The notes under the pieces were generated by a model. The model searched no databases. It was not told the origin of the DNA and saw only the letters and a program-made list of their open reading frames with translations. A program made the position numbers and the translations under genes. A stretch of DNA of 64,000 nt, taken from positions 56,292 to 120,291 of the forward strand of contig NZ_JALJRB010000013.1 of NCBI RefSeq assembly GCF_022968795.1, written 5' to 3'. Position 1 is the stretch's first letter. Each line of letters opens with the position of its first letter. The DNA is from Desulfatitalea alkaliphila (lineage in GTDB: Bacteria; Desulfobacterota; Desulfobacteria; Desulfobacterales; Desulfosarcinaceae). Of the stretch, positions 52,684 through 62,649 are shown in pieces.

Positions 52684-55600
52684 ATGATAATGAAACCTTG
52701 GGCAGCAAAAGGAGTCGCGCTTTATCCACCCAGCTTCTGCATGGTTGGACAAAATCAGGTATTTAACGCTCTGCACCAATTCCGACGTTCGTTCTGGGAT
52801 GGTCAGACTCACGATATTGCGGGATTTTTCGTGGCATTCGGAGACTGGGGTCTTGGTAAGACCCGTCTCGGCTATGAACTGATTGGAGAGGCCACCGGAC
52901 AGATCGATGAGTGGCTCTTGAATGAACACGAATATGTGGTCGCTCCCTATAACCGAAAAGATAAAAAGGCACGGGTGCTTGAACCGGCGCTGTCCGATGG
53001 TGTCCTGCCTGTTTACATACGCTACAGCTCTGTATGTGATGATGAGCTTGATGCACCCACATGGGTTGCACGACTCACCGTTGAATCCCTTCGCCAGACG
53101 CTCGAATGCGATGTGAAATCCGGAGGCGTAAAAGCGCTCTATACAGACATCACCAATGCCCTTCATGCCAAGGGGATTCCGCTTGATCAGCTGACCGCCT
53201 GCGTGAAAAACGAAGATCTGGATTATTCCGCAAGGCTCGATGCCGCAATGGAAATCCTCAAACCTAAAGGGATCAAACATCTCTGGATAATCGTTGACGA
53301 AGTGGAAACCCCCGGTGATCTGAAGCGGGGCCTTCGTGATGACACCCCGTCCAGTATTGATGATGAATACCTGCTGATGGTCTCCGAGGTTATCAAGCAC
53401 GAAAACTGGCGCAGCCAGCACCCCTATGTGAATTTCCTGCTGCTCTGCTCCATGGGTATGAGGGACCAAATTCAGATCGGTCCGAACTTGCGTCGCGCCA
53501 GCAGTGTAACAATAGAACCGAATCAGGTCACCGATGTTAGCCGGTATGTGAATCATATCAAAGAGTCGCTGGCTGATCCGGAGTCGGTGGAATATCCGGC
53601 GGGTACGCTGGAGGCGGCCTTTCTCTCTGCCAACAGAAACTTTGGCTGGCTGAACGTCATTATGTCATCAGTGCATGAGACCTATGCCCGACACAAAGAG
53701 CGAAACGAAGATATCAATTCGTGGGCATTGATCCGGGATTTTGCCAAAACCGATGCTCGGGCTGGCAACATTTTCAACGATAATGCCGCCATGCCTTTGA
53801 TCGGCAAGATTAAGGATGTGCCTCAAGAAACCGTGGAGCGTATTGTTTACGGCCAGCTCCCCGTGGGCGTGGGTGGGACATCATCTGCCAACATCTCCCC
53901 GGCTTTTGCTGAGACCCTGCTTGAGCATGAAATCGCCGGGCGCGGAAAGACATTTGCTGAGCTGAGCATGGTGCATATCGATGCGTCAACGCTTGCCAGT
54001 GAACTCATCCGGCCTGAATACGGCTTCAAACCGGTTGAAGGCAAATCAGACACCTACTTTACCTCCACATGCCAATTGTCCGTGGTTGGATTGCTGGAAG
54101 CGTTGAAAGCCTTTTCGGTCACGGCGGGAAGCAACGACTCTTCGGAAATTGTCATCTACACCGACCTTGAGCAATGGGGCGAGCAGCTGACGGCTCTTTA
54201 CCCGAGAGATGGAATTGAGTTTGCCGCAGAAGCGCTGCACAGGATCTTCCTGAGCCCTGATTACAGGGTGGAAGATAGCCGCTTTATCGGAATGGCATTC
54301 CGCCTGTGGAAGGAATTCAACAAATTGCTCAATGCGAATACGGAAAGTGTTCGGTTCTTCAAGGACGGTCGCTTTGAGCAGAAGCTTGAGGATTATGTAA
54401 AAGAGGTATCCGCTTCTAAAAATAAACGGACTGTAGCGACATGCCTTGGTTTGGCAAAGCTGTTGGATGAGTCATTAGAGAACGCAGCTACCGTGCAGGC
54501 ATTGTCCGGCATTCCTCATCAGGTGTTCTCTTCACGATTCACATCCCCATCTGTGGATGGATTCCGGGTTACACCAGACGGAAAACTGACAATCGTCTAT
54601 TGTCTCGATTCTGATGAGACCATCAGAAAGCTGAGCACATATCTTGGCACCGAGCGAGTGCATCCAATTATTGTGCTGTTCCCCGCATCCGCAGATTATG
54701 CCGCTTTTGAGGAACAACTGGATAAATATCCGATTCTGAAGCGATGTGTTCTGACTTCACGGCTGGTGGTTCAGGAAGAAGATTTTCTAATCAAGTATTC
54801 TGCCCGGAACTCCGTTTTTGAACCACAGGATGCAAGGCTCAGCAAGGTCGCCAATGGTCTGCTGAAATCCTATCAGGATGAATGGGTTTCCAAAGCCAGA
54901 AACTGGTCCAACAAAATCAGGCAGGACGGTTACCTGATCGCACCGATCTGGAGTAAGGCGAAAAGTATACCGGTGGCCGATTTTGCCAAAGGCTACCGCT
55001 ACATGCTTGCCACGAAAAATTCTCTGGATGCCACTCATGAAAACCATGGCGGTCCGTTGAGCGATGTGGAGTTTGAAAACTGCAAGCAGGCCGCCAAAAA
55101 GAATACCAATCCGCCAACCGCATGGAGCTATGGAGATCTGCTGGAAATCTTAACCCCGGATCACAACTCGAGAGTTCCCCGTTGTTTCTTTTCAATTCTG
55201 CGCGAACTGAAAACACAGACCGCAGCGAATAAACTGGCCAAGAATTTCTTCTTTATCGTGCCTGAAACCGAATTCAAGTCGGTTCAGCAGATGGAGCAGA
55301 TCCTTGAACTTCTGATTGGGCTGGGTGCCGTCCGCCAGACCAGTGGAGAGCTTTTCCGGGCGATTGATCAGAATCAGCTGGAAATCCGACGGGAAGCCGC
55401 TTCCAAGTGGCTGAAGAACGAATGTAAGGAAGCGATCAAAAACTGTGAAGGACTTTTCCCGACTCAGGCAGGCATTCTCTGGAATGCCTCATATCCCGAC
55501 GCCAGCCTGAAACTCGAGGATTCCGAAAAGAAAATCAAAGCGATTGATTTCAAGATCCTCACAGCACCTTCTATAAATTCACTTCAGGAGGATGCGTTTA

Positions 55601-56748
55601 CGGATCTGGTCGCACAGATCCTGCAAATCGAGAACCTCATCGTGAAAGTCTGCCCGCTGGATATCGGCAGTAAGAATGTGGAGTTCGAGTGCGTGGCGGC
55701 CCAGATCGGTCAGTTTGAACGGAAATATAATTCCCTGTCGCTCTGGGAGAAAGTCTCCTTCCTGAGCTGGCTCAAAAAACACTTCCTATCCAAGCGCGAG
55801 GAGCTGCTGTCTGAGATCAACCGGATCATTAAGGACAGCAACGAATTGAAGCTTGTTTCTGGAAAGCCATTCCCGATCGTTCCACTGACACTGCCGCTCA
55901 AGGCTATTCAGAATGAGCTGGAAAACGCTTTAAAGGGTGTCGGTTCTCCGTCCATGACGCGCATGGCAACCATTAAGGCTGGTAGCTATACCTTGCTGAT
56001 CGATCAGTATCTTGTGGATTCCAAATACGAGTCAGCCTGGGAACGCTTGTCCGCTTTGGGTGATCTTGTCTCGCCGGATATGACAGACAGCTTCTATACA
56101 CGGTTTGTTGCCTTGAGAACCCGCTGGGAATCGGTCATTCATACATTTGATGCTACCGATAGTGTATGGACTCAGCTTTCGGAATTTACCAAGGATGCAC
56201 CGCAGGAAATCCTATCAGACCTCACCGGGATCAAGTCTGAGATCCAGAAATATAACGGGATGATTACAGGCGGTTTGGAAAGTCAGATTCAATCCCAATG
56301 CGATGATACGGCTGAAGATGAGCTTTTGACCTTGCTGCAAAACGAGGTTGATGCGTGCGAATCCAAGCTCCAGCCGATGCAACAGAAGATCTCCGACAGG
56401 CTGGACACGATTAAGTCTGACTTGAGGAAAATCATCCGCAGCACCCGGCTTCAGGCATTGAATAAGCTGCTTCAGTCTGAAGGCAAGAGCATCATGGAAG
56501 AACCGAAGGCTGAGGATACCTATCAGAAAACCAAGATGGCCTATGAGTCCTTCAATACAAAGGTGATCGCTGATGGTGATAACGTCTTTGAGACCTCAGG
56601 TCAGCCGGTCTCCTTTGAGCTTTGGGTGGATATTTATAAAGGGCTGAGCAACGGATCTTACAGCGAAGAGGAGCACCCGGATCATGATGAGGCTATCAAG
56701 GCTCTGAAGAAGATGAAACTTATCAGGACAAGATTGGAGCTGCGATGA
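52684..56748 (+). CDS. Giant P-loop ATPase (1354 aa), BrxC/PglY-like in size
   Basis: The N-terminal ATPase domain has Walker A GDWGLGKT at 53-60 and Walker B IIVDE with D205-E206, the arrangement of AAA+/STAND-type ATPases. The remaining ~1000 residues are mostly helical with coiled-coil segments (~1200-1330) and no recognised domain. Size and N-terminal P-loop recall BrxC/PglY of BREX, and the large ATPases of other modification-based systems, but I cannot show homology. Probably the central motor or sensor complex. It has GGAGG at 52670-52674 and overlaps the next gene by four bases (ATGA). Confidence 0.8.
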   Translation: MIMKPWAAKGVALYPPSFCMVGQNQVFNALHQFRRSFWDGQTHDIAGFFVAFGDWGLGKTRLGYELIGEATGQIDEWLLNEHEYVVAPYNRKDKKARVLEPALSDGVLPVYIRYSSVCDDELDAPTWVARLTVESLRQTLECDVKSGGVKALYTDITNALHAKGIPLDQLTACVKNEDLDYSARLDAAMEILKPKGIKHLWIIVDEVETPGDLKRGLRDDTPSSIDDEYLLMVSEVIKHENWRSQHPYVNFLLLCSMGMRDQIQIGPNLRRASSVTIEPNQVTDVSRYVNHIKESLADPESVEYPAGTLEAAFLSANRNFGWLNVIMSSVHETYARHKERNEDINSWALIRDFAKTDARAGNIFNDNAAMPLIGKIKDVPQETVERIVYGQLPVGVGGTSSANISPAFAETLLEHEIAGRGKTFAELSMVHIDASTLASELIRPEYGFKPVEGKSDTYFTSTCQLSVVGLLEALKAFSVTAGSNDSSEIVIYTDLEQWGEQLTALYPRDGIEFAAEALHRIFLSPDYRVEDSRFIGMAFRLWKEFNKLLNANTESVRFFKDGRFEQKLEDYVKEVSASKNKRTVATCLGLAKLLDESLENAATVQALSGIPHQVFSSRFTSPSVDGFRVTPDGKLTIVYCLDSDETIRKLSTYLGTERVHPIIVLFPASADYAAFEEQLDKYPILKRCVLTSRLVVQEEDFLIKYSARNSVFEPQDARLSKVANGLLKSYQDEWVSKARNWSNKIRQDGYLIAPIWSKAKSIPVADFAKGYRYMLATKNSLDATHENHGGPLSDVEFENCKQAAKKNTNPPTAWSYGDLLEILTPDHNSRVPRCFFSILRELKTQTAANKLAKNFFFIVPETEFKSVQQMEQILELLIGLGAVRQTSGELFRAIDQNQLEIRREAASKWLKNECKEAIKNCEGLFPTQAGILWNASYPDASLKLEDSEKKIKAIDFKILTAPSINSLQEDAFTDLVAQILQIENLIVKVCPLDIGSKNVEFECVAAQIGQFERKYNSLSLWEKVSFLSWLKKHFLSKREELLSEINRIIKDSNELKLVSGKPFPIVPLTLPLKAIQNELENALKGVGSPSMTRMATIKAGSYTLLIDQYLVDSKYESAWERLSALGDLVSPDMTDSFYTRFVALRTRWESVIHTFDATDSVWTQLSEFTKDAPQEILSDLTGIKSEIQKYNGMITGGLESQIQSQCDDTAEDELLTLLQNEVDACESKLQPMQQKISDRLDTIKSDLRKIIRSTRLQALNKLLQSEGKSIMEEPKAEDTYQKTKMAYESFNTKVIADGDNVFETSGQPVSFELWVDIYKGLSNGSYSEEEHPDHDEAIKALKKMKLIRTRLELR

Positions 56749-57617
56749 AAACCCTAATTCTTGATATCCAGAAAGACCTGTTTGAGTCATCGGTGCTGGA
56801 ACAATCAGCTGAAATACAATTTGTATCAGTTGATGAAGTCCTTGGGGTGAAAGGCGTCCCATGCGTTCTGCTTGGCTCCAAAGGGATTGATGACTTTACC
56901 GGCACCGTGCGTAAGCTGGCGCGGGCCAATTATCAAAACGGTACCGGTCTGATCATCATAAATCCGCCGATTGACACCGATATTGGCAACGCTGTTGACG
57001 CGCCTGTTTCAATCACGGTGAAGAAACGTAAAGCATCTTCTTTTTGTAAGCCCTCGGGGTTTGATGGTCTTGATGGCGAAAGCAAATATGAGATCTGGTC
57101 GGATGGCACGATTGAGTCATCACTGAGCTCTGGCGTGATGGGCGTTGACGATAATAAGGGTACCGTCCTGCTCAAATATCAGCCCAAGAATACATCAGGC
57201 GCGGTTTTTATAACCACTTTGAAGTTGCTTTCCTACAGCGGGATGACCAACGAGGCCGACAGAGAATCACTGCTAAAGTTGCTTCTGATATGGGAGAACA
57301 AACAGTCGTTTGTCAATGAAGAGCCGACCGAAGATGTGACGGCTTCAGATGAGAGTGTATTGCATACTGTGGCAATCCTCTCTTTTTCATATGACAGCAA
57401 AGACCCGGATAAAATTTCAGCAGCCATGTCCCGGTTTTTTACCCTCAACACCGACGTGGATGCCGTCCGGCAAGTGTTAGAGCAACTTTCAATTAATCTG
57501 AACGCAACAAAGGAAAATTGGAAGTCCAAACTCGAAGATTATATCGATCAGGCCGGACACTACTCCTATGCGCGGGAAATAAAGGAAATACTTGAAGACG
57601 AGGAGGCTGGCGTATGA
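56745..57617 (+). CDS. Unknown operon protein C
   Basis: 290 residues, acidic, without a signal peptide or membrane segment. The N-terminal third shows Rossmann-like alternation (LLGSKGIDDFTGTV, GTGLIIINPP) and the rest is helical, ending in an acidic tail. The NPP here is not a methylase motif, as no SAM site or aromatic residue follows. Tight coupling to the ATPase before and the NurA-like gene after places it in the execution part of the operon. Family unknown. Confidence 0.6.
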   Translation: MKTLILDIQKDLFESSVLEQSAEIQFVSVDEVLGVKGVPCVLLGSKGIDDFTGTVRKLARANYQNGTGLIIINPPIDTDIGNAVDAPVSITVKKRKASSFCKPSGFDGLDGESKYEIWSDGTIESSLSSGVMGVDDNKGTVLLKYQPKNTSGAVFITTLKLLSYSGMTNEADRESLLKLLLIWENKQSFVNEEPTEDVTASDESVLHTVAILSFSYDSKDPDKISAAMSRFFTLNTDVDAVRQVLEQLSINLNATKENWKSKLEDYIDQAGHYSYAREIKEILEDEEAGV

Positions 57618-58759
57618 AAAGCGTTGAAATGTCACGCGCATTGACAGCAGCCATGAGCCTGCGCCTTCCCGGCACCGCTGGCAAACTGGCCAACAAGATG
57701 CGCTATGTCGATTCCAAAGGACCACTGTTTCATGACGGGGGCCTGATTAGGAATATTACCCAAGGTAAGCACGAGAAGGTGTATGCCGTTGGTATCTCTT
57801 CGAAAAGCAAAAGCATGCCTGCTCTGGGTGGATTGCTCTATGGAGCTGCTGCCCTTCGGCACGACTTGGTCGTCGCCAATAACGAGGTCAGTGAAGGTCT
57901 GCAGGACAGTCGAGTCGACATCAACGATATGAATTTCCTCGGGGCGTCAGAACGCCTTGTGTGGAAGGAGTTCATTCTTGTTTACCGACTCCTTTCGGAT
58001 TTGATGAGCTCTGATACCAAGCCAGACATCATTTTCGTGGATATCCCTCTACTGGTTTCCCGGGCGGAACAAAGCGTCTTTCTTGAAGAAGAGGATGTAC
58101 AGGAGGACTGGCAGGCCCTTCTACACGTGATGGAGGATTTCTGGCAGCGCCACCTGAATGACTTTTACCCTAACAATCCCGACGGACCATTCCTTGTATC
58201 ACTACAAACCAAGCGGGATCTGAACAGTGCCGTCCTGAATGCCATTCGAGAAGAAGGTCAGTCAGGAAGCCCGGAAGCCATTGATGACAAAATCGTGAAC
58301 CTAATCCGTGAGGACTGGGGGCAGCTACGAAGAGTCGGTATCCTGCGTTTTCTGAAAGGGACACTTAAGGCTGGGCGCAGAACAGCTGCCTTCTATTACG
58401 AGTCTCTCAGTAAATACATGAAGCGTTTTGAACCGAAGCTTGTTTCAGAGCATGGCCTTGTTGGATTTCACCTTCAGGTTGGGCTGCGTACACCCATCTG
58501 GAAGGTTGAAACCATTGGTAAGCGTGACAGCTGGAGCACAGAGAGTCTCGATAAGCTTGCAGGGCTGATCTCGTATTTAACCATTCACGACAACCCCAAA
58601 ATGAAGCCGCTTCCTCTGTGGTTTGCCGAACAGCTTGTTCGTATGCCTAAGGAAGTTCTAATCAGCTATTTAAAATCGACCCTCGCAATGCTCAGAGACA
58701 GAGAGGTTGATCAGACATGGCTTGAAGGTATCGACACAATTCAGGAAGAGGTAGAATAA
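57614..58759 (+). CDS. NurA-like protein, first catalytic Asp uncertain
   Basis: 381 residues. The C-terminal part (GLRTPIWKVETIGKRD then LPLWFAEQLVRM) resembles the end of NurA nucleases, which have P-x-x-R/K-V-E and YPxxLxxAH-type segments. DIIFVDIPLL at ~130-140 resembles the second DGSL-like Asp motif. In the position of the first Asp (normally VDGS) the sequence reads VGIS. Its place one base before HerA is the classical NurA-HerA order. It may be a divergent or inactive nuclease. The TAATG overlap couples it to HerA. Confidence 0.55.
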   Translation: MKSVEMSRALTAAMSLRLPGTAGKLANKMRYVDSKGPLFHDGGLIRNITQGKHEKVYAVGISSKSKSMPALGGLLYGAAALRHDLVVANNEVSEGLQDSRVDINDMNFLGASERLVWKEFILVYRLLSDLMSSDTKPDIIFVDIPLLVSRAEQSVFLEEEDVQEDWQALLHVMEDFWQRHLNDFYPNNPDGPFLVSLQTKRDLNSAVLNAIREEGQSGSPEAIDDKIVNLIREDWGQLRRVGILRFLKGTLKAGRRTAAFYYESLSKYMKRFEPKLVSEHGLVGFHLQVGLRTPIWKVETIGKRDSWSTESLDKLAGLISYLTIHDNPKMKPLPLWFAEQLVRMPKEVLISYLKSTLAMLRDREVDQTWLEGIDTIQEEVE

Positions 58760-60453
58760 TGAAAAATAATCAAGAAAACTTTATCGGTAAACTGGTTGGG
58801 AACACGGGCCAACCGGACAAATTGACCATTGCTCTCCGGAATAGCTTTTCAGCAAGGCGCGGCGAGTTCGTCAGGATCGCTCATCAAGAGCGTGAAAATG
58901 ACCAGAACATGGATGTACTCGGGCGTATTGTCTCCCTTTCCAGAAACAGCATCCTGTTCAACCCTGCTCTTGGTGAAGGCATTAGCGAGGTTGAGCTACT
59001 GCCACACTCCAAAATTTCCGGGGAAACGGTGTATGGAACCATTGAACTGGTTGGTTACAAAGATCCATATACAGGTGAAATCAGAATCCCTCGCAGACCG
59101 CTTAATCCGGGCACTAAGGTCTACAGTGTCGATTATGACTTTTTGACCAAGTTTTATGATTTCTCTGAGGACACCAGCATTCACCTTGGCAACCTTGTCG
59201 GGTACGAAAAAGGCTCAAATGTCGTTCCTGTATATCTTGATGCCAACACGCTGGTGACAGAACACTTAGCCGTGCTGGCTATGACCGGCTCTGGTAAAAG
59301 TTACACCGTTGGGCGAATTATTGAACGCCTTGTTGCTCAGCTGAACGCATCGGTTGTGGTTTTCGATCCCCATGGGGAGTACGGGAAGGCATTGCGAGGC
59401 GGAACCCTGAATTTCAATGACCGGCTTGATTCCGTAGAGGATGTAAGGGACCGGGAGAAGCTCGTTGAAATCCAAACAAGGTTGCAAGCCCTTCAAGATA
59501 AGGGGGCTGGCATAACTGTCTTTACGCCTCAACTCAGAAGCTTTACCGAAAAATATGCCGGTAAGAATCAGAACCTGGCCCTGCAGCTGGATCATTTCGA
59601 TGTGGATGAATTTTCAGGTGTGTTACCGGGTCTCACGGAGCCACAGCAGCGTGTACTCGATGTGGCGCTGAGGTATTGGAAGGAAAATTTCGAAGAGCCT
59701 CGGGATATTCAGGAGCTGTTCTCTGTTTTGGACGACCTTGACCGCCTGAAAAATTGGGTTGCTGAATCAGGAAGCCCGGGTGAAGCCAGCGCCCTCAAAG
59801 GCGGAAGTGCCAATATTGCCGCCATCCGGTTACGCCGGATGATTAATGAGGCACAAAGCTTTTATACCCGTGCCGCAGGCGACCCCTTCGATGTTTACAA
59901 AATGGTCGGAGATGACAACGAACCCTACGGACGAATTTGTATTGTGGATCTTCAAGGACTCTCAAACACGGCAAGACAGGTCATAGTTGCATTGATATCC
60001 AGTGAACTGATGAAAGCGGCGGGCGACAAGAACCGTCCGATAAGACCCTCTTTTATCATCTATGAAGAAGGCCACAATTTCGCGCCCAATGGTGAACCCT
60101 GCATATCAAAGAACATCATCAAGCGGATTGCAGCCGAAGGTCGAAAGTTTGGAGTCGGGTTTGCCATCGTAAGTCAGCGCCCCAGCAAGCTGGACTCAGA
60201 CGTCACCAGTCAGTGCAACACGATTGTGGCCATGCGTATCAAGAACCCGGATGATCAACGATTCATTCAGAAAACATCTGATTATTTCTCCGCAGCTGAC
60301 CTTGCTGAGTTGCCGACACTGTCAACAGGTGAAGCATTGATATGCGGCCGGGCAATTATCGCTCCGCTGGTGGTAAAAGTCGGAACAAAGGCCCTTGTTC
60401 ATGGAGGAGAGTCGCCGAAAGTATGTGAACGCTGGGGAAAACCGGAGATTTGA
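58759..60453 (+). CDS. herA: HerA-family DNA-translocating ATPase
   Basis: 564 residues. The N-terminal HAS-barrel region precedes the Walker A MTGSGKS at 175-181. FDPHGEYG (D203) is a typical HerA/FtsK-like segment, and the Walker B-like YEEGHNF has E436-E437. The C-terminal part includes SQRPSKLDSDVTSQCNT, the arginine-finger and polar region. HerA rings move on double-stranded DNA and work with NurA or other nucleases in end resection and in several anti-phage systems. It overlaps the next gene by one base. Confidence 0.95.
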   Translation: MKNNQENFIGKLVGNTGQPDKLTIALRNSFSARRGEFVRIAHQERENDQNMDVLGRIVSLSRNSILFNPALGEGISEVELLPHSKISGETVYGTIELVGYKDPYTGEIRIPRRPLNPGTKVYSVDYDFLTKFYDFSEDTSIHLGNLVGYEKGSNVVPVYLDANTLVTEHLAVLAMTGSGKSYTVGRIIERLVAQLNASVVVFDPHGEYGKALRGGTLNFNDRLDSVEDVRDREKLVEIQTRLQALQDKGAGITVFTPQLRSFTEKYAGKNQNLALQLDHFDVDEFSGVLPGLTEPQQRVLDVALRYWKENFEEPRDIQELFSVLDDLDRLKNWVAESGSPGEASALKGGSANIAAIRLRRMINEAQSFYTRAAGDPFDVYKMVGDDNEPYGRICIVDLQGLSNTARQVIVALISSELMKAAGDKNRPIRPSFIIYEEGHNFAPNGEPCISKNIIKRIAAEGRKFGVGFAIVSQRPSKLDSDVTSQCNTIVAMRIKNPDDQRFIQKTSDYFSAADLAELPTLSTGEALICGRAIIAPLVVKVGTKALVHGGESPKVCERWGKPEI

Positions 60454-61067
60454 TGAAAAGAAGCATAAACATAAGCGAAACAGTTTTTTCTGCCGTCACT
60501 GATAAGTCTCACATGGCAGAGAACTTTCCTATGCTTTTGCAGTCGGGAATCCCAGACCGTGGTGTGACGATCCATTCGCACTTTTTGACCTACTTGTCGA
60601 GCTGCGGTCAAAAAGCCGGGTATTCCGCGATTACGGAATGCCCCGTGAGTATTAACGAATCATTTCAAGGCATCGGAGAGATCCGGGCTGATTCCGTGTG
60701 GTTTGATAAATCGGATTTAAAACCGAGAATCGCCTTCGAGTTCGAACGCTTTGAAAAAGGTGATGAAAAGAAGCTCAAGCAGAAGGTTGAAAACTTGGCG
60801 ATAACAGCGGCGCTCAGTGAGACCATTGAATTGGCCGTTCTTGTCTACTGGGTCCGGTCCGGCTCCATGCCCAGAAGCATGGATGGTGTAGTCGCCCCAT
60901 ACGGAGCCAGCTTCAGAAGAAACGGGATCGTGGTCCCCAAAGCCATGACACCGTTAATGGTAATCAAATGCGTCATGAAAAGCTCTGGAGATACGCAGGA
61001 TCTTGTGTTTGGGGAACTCCTTCGGGATATGCGTAATGAACGGCACTTATCTGGAGGAAGTTATTAA
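60453..61067 (+). CDS. Possible PD-(D/E)XK-like nuclease
   Basis: 204 residues. The segment EIRADSVWFDKSDLKPRIAFEFERFEKGD (read in parts) has the spacing of a restriction-like fold: an Asp in RAD, then E-x-E (EFE) ~14 residues later, where nucleases usually have E-x-K. A helix rich in Lys follows. The fold is likely, but the active site is incomplete, so the nuclease call is tentative. ATG 60453 overlaps the HerA stop (TGATG). It would be the third partner of the HerA module. Confidence 0.45.
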   Translation: MKRSINISETVFSAVTDKSHMAENFPMLLQSGIPDRGVTIHSHFLTYLSSCGQKAGYSAITECPVSINESFQGIGEIRADSVWFDKSDLKPRIAFEFERFEKGDEKKLKQKVENLAITAALSETIELAVLVYWVRSGSMPRSMDGVVAPYGASFRRNGIVVPKAMTPLMVIKCVMKSSGDTQDLVFGELLRDMRNERHLSGGSY

Positions 61068-62638
61068 TGGGCATTTTCTTTAGAACAAAGAAAAACGAAC
61101 TCCTTGGAGACCGGTTTCGGCTTATTGAAGAAGTCGGCAAAGGAAGCTTCGGTGAAGTATGGAGGGCCGAACGTTTATCTGACGGGAAGCATGTCGCCAT
61201 CAAGATCCCAAAAGATCAAGAAAAAGGTGAGGAGGTCCTTCGTAAAGAAGCAGATATCGTTAAAGGAATCATCCACCCGAATATTGTGCAGGTGTACGCA
61301 TTTCATAACATAAGCGACCTGTTCTTCATTGAAATGGAATTCATAGACGGGTTCAGCCTTTCAGCAATTTTGCAGGGCTCGAACAATGCAACGAGCCTGT
61401 CTTTCAAACAGATGCTGGAATGGCTTGCCAATATACTGGATGGACTCGCAGCCGTGCATCAAAGGAATATTTCACACAACGATCTTAAGCCGGAAAACAT
61501 CCTTATCGCCAAGGATAGCAACAAGGCCAAAATAACTGACTTTGGCGTCAGTAGAAGATTTGAGGATGCGTGGGTATGGACCAAGCGTCATGGAACAGAG
61601 GCGTACATGGCTCCGGAAGTGGCTCTGGAAGGTAAACGTAGCAAGGTGTCGGATATTTATTCGCTCGGAGTCTTGTTATATGAGATGACCACAGGCTCCC
61701 TCCCATACACCAGTCCACACCAATTGTTGACGGGCTTAAACATCTCAAAGCCCCGGGAAATCAACACCGATATTCCATCCGACCTTGAACGGGTGATTCT
61801 GAAAGCGATGGAACGGCGGCCGGAAAAACGGTATCAAAGCGTCGGTGAGTTGCGAGCTGATGTCGATCGATGTGTGGATTCCTTGTCAGTCAGCAATGTG
61901 ATGACGGAACTGCCTTCTCGGTCCGCACCCAAACAAGAATTCCAACCACCTTCATCGAGCCCGCTCTATTACCTTGAACTCGCCAAAAAGAAGCTTTCCG
62001 ATGGTGATCATCAGGGGGCCTTGGAAGCGGCAGAAGCTGCAGTTGACCGCAGCGATGAACATCCTCAGTACCTGCGGATGCTCGGCGGTATTTGCATTCG
62101 TGTGGGATACAAAAAGAAGGCCATTGCTGCTTATGAACGGTTGATGAGTATCTATGAGCGCGGATACCCAGTTGAGGATCGCCAGAAGATAGAGACCATC
62201 GAGCGTCTTGGCTCTCTATATGTGGACGATCAGCGTTATGAACAGGCCATCCAGATTTACACCTCGCTGGTCAAGATAACCTCAAGCTCCTATGCCAAAT
62301 TTAAACTCGCGATTGCCTATGGCTTGGATGGTGATTACCGACAAGCGATTCAGCTTCTTGAAGAGGTCCGAAATGAAAAACCTGAGGCTTTGGTGGTCTA
62401 TAACAAACTGGCATGGGCTCATGCATTAAACGGAGATGATCACCTCGCTCTCAGCTTCTATAACCAAGCGTTGGCAATAGATGCTTTTGACCTGTTCAGC
62501 CTTTTCCACCTTGGGCAGTATTACCACATCATCGGTGATCGTCGCAGGTCAAATGAGTATTTCCAGCGGCTTTATAACGCAGATAAGGTTGGTGATTATT
62601 CCGCCCGGGCAAAAAAAATTACAGGTGATGATAAATAA
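61067..62638 (+). CDS. Serine/threonine protein kinase 2 with TPR domain
   Basis: 523 residues. N-terminal kinase: VGKGSFGEVW at ~23-32, K46 in AIKI, HNDLKPEN with D139, DFG at 158-160 and APEV. As in kinase 1, HRD is HND. Residues ~302-515 are tetratricopeptide repeats (about six; for example GALEAAEAAVDRSDEHPQYL and YRQAIQLLEEV), which bind partner proteins. No membrane segment. It is separated from the next gene by only 11 bases. Two kinases in one operon suggest a relay or two separate triggers. Confidence 0.95.
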   Translation: MGIFFRTKKNELLGDRFRLIEEVGKGSFGEVWRAERLSDGKHVAIKIPKDQEKGEEVLRKEADIVKGIIHPNIVQVYAFHNISDLFFIEMEFIDGFSLSAILQGSNNATSLSFKQMLEWLANILDGLAAVHQRNISHNDLKPENILIAKDSNKAKITDFGVSRRFEDAWVWTKRHGTEAYMAPEVALEGKRSKVSDIYSLGVLLYEMTTGSLPYTSPHQLLTGLNISKPREINTDIPSDLERVILKAMERRPEKRYQSVGELRADVDRCVDSLSVSNVMTELPSRSAPKQEFQPPSSSPLYYLELAKKKLSDGDHQGALEAAEAAVDRSDEHPQYLRMLGGICIRVGYKKKAIAAYERLMSIYERGYPVEDRQKIETIERLGSLYVDDQRYEQAIQIYTSLVKITSSSYAKFKLAIAYGLDGDYRQAIQLLEEVRNEKPEALVVYNKLAWAHALNGDDHLALSFYNQALAIDAFDLFSLFHLGQYYHIIGDRRRSNEYFQRLYNADKVGDYSARAKKITGDDK

Positions 62639-62649
62639 AGGAGAGTGTG

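Noticed and set aside
56745..57617. INPP in the 290-residue protein as a methylase catalytic motif
   Set aside because: The motif is INPPID, no aromatic residue follows NPP and no SAM-binding glycine motif precedes it.
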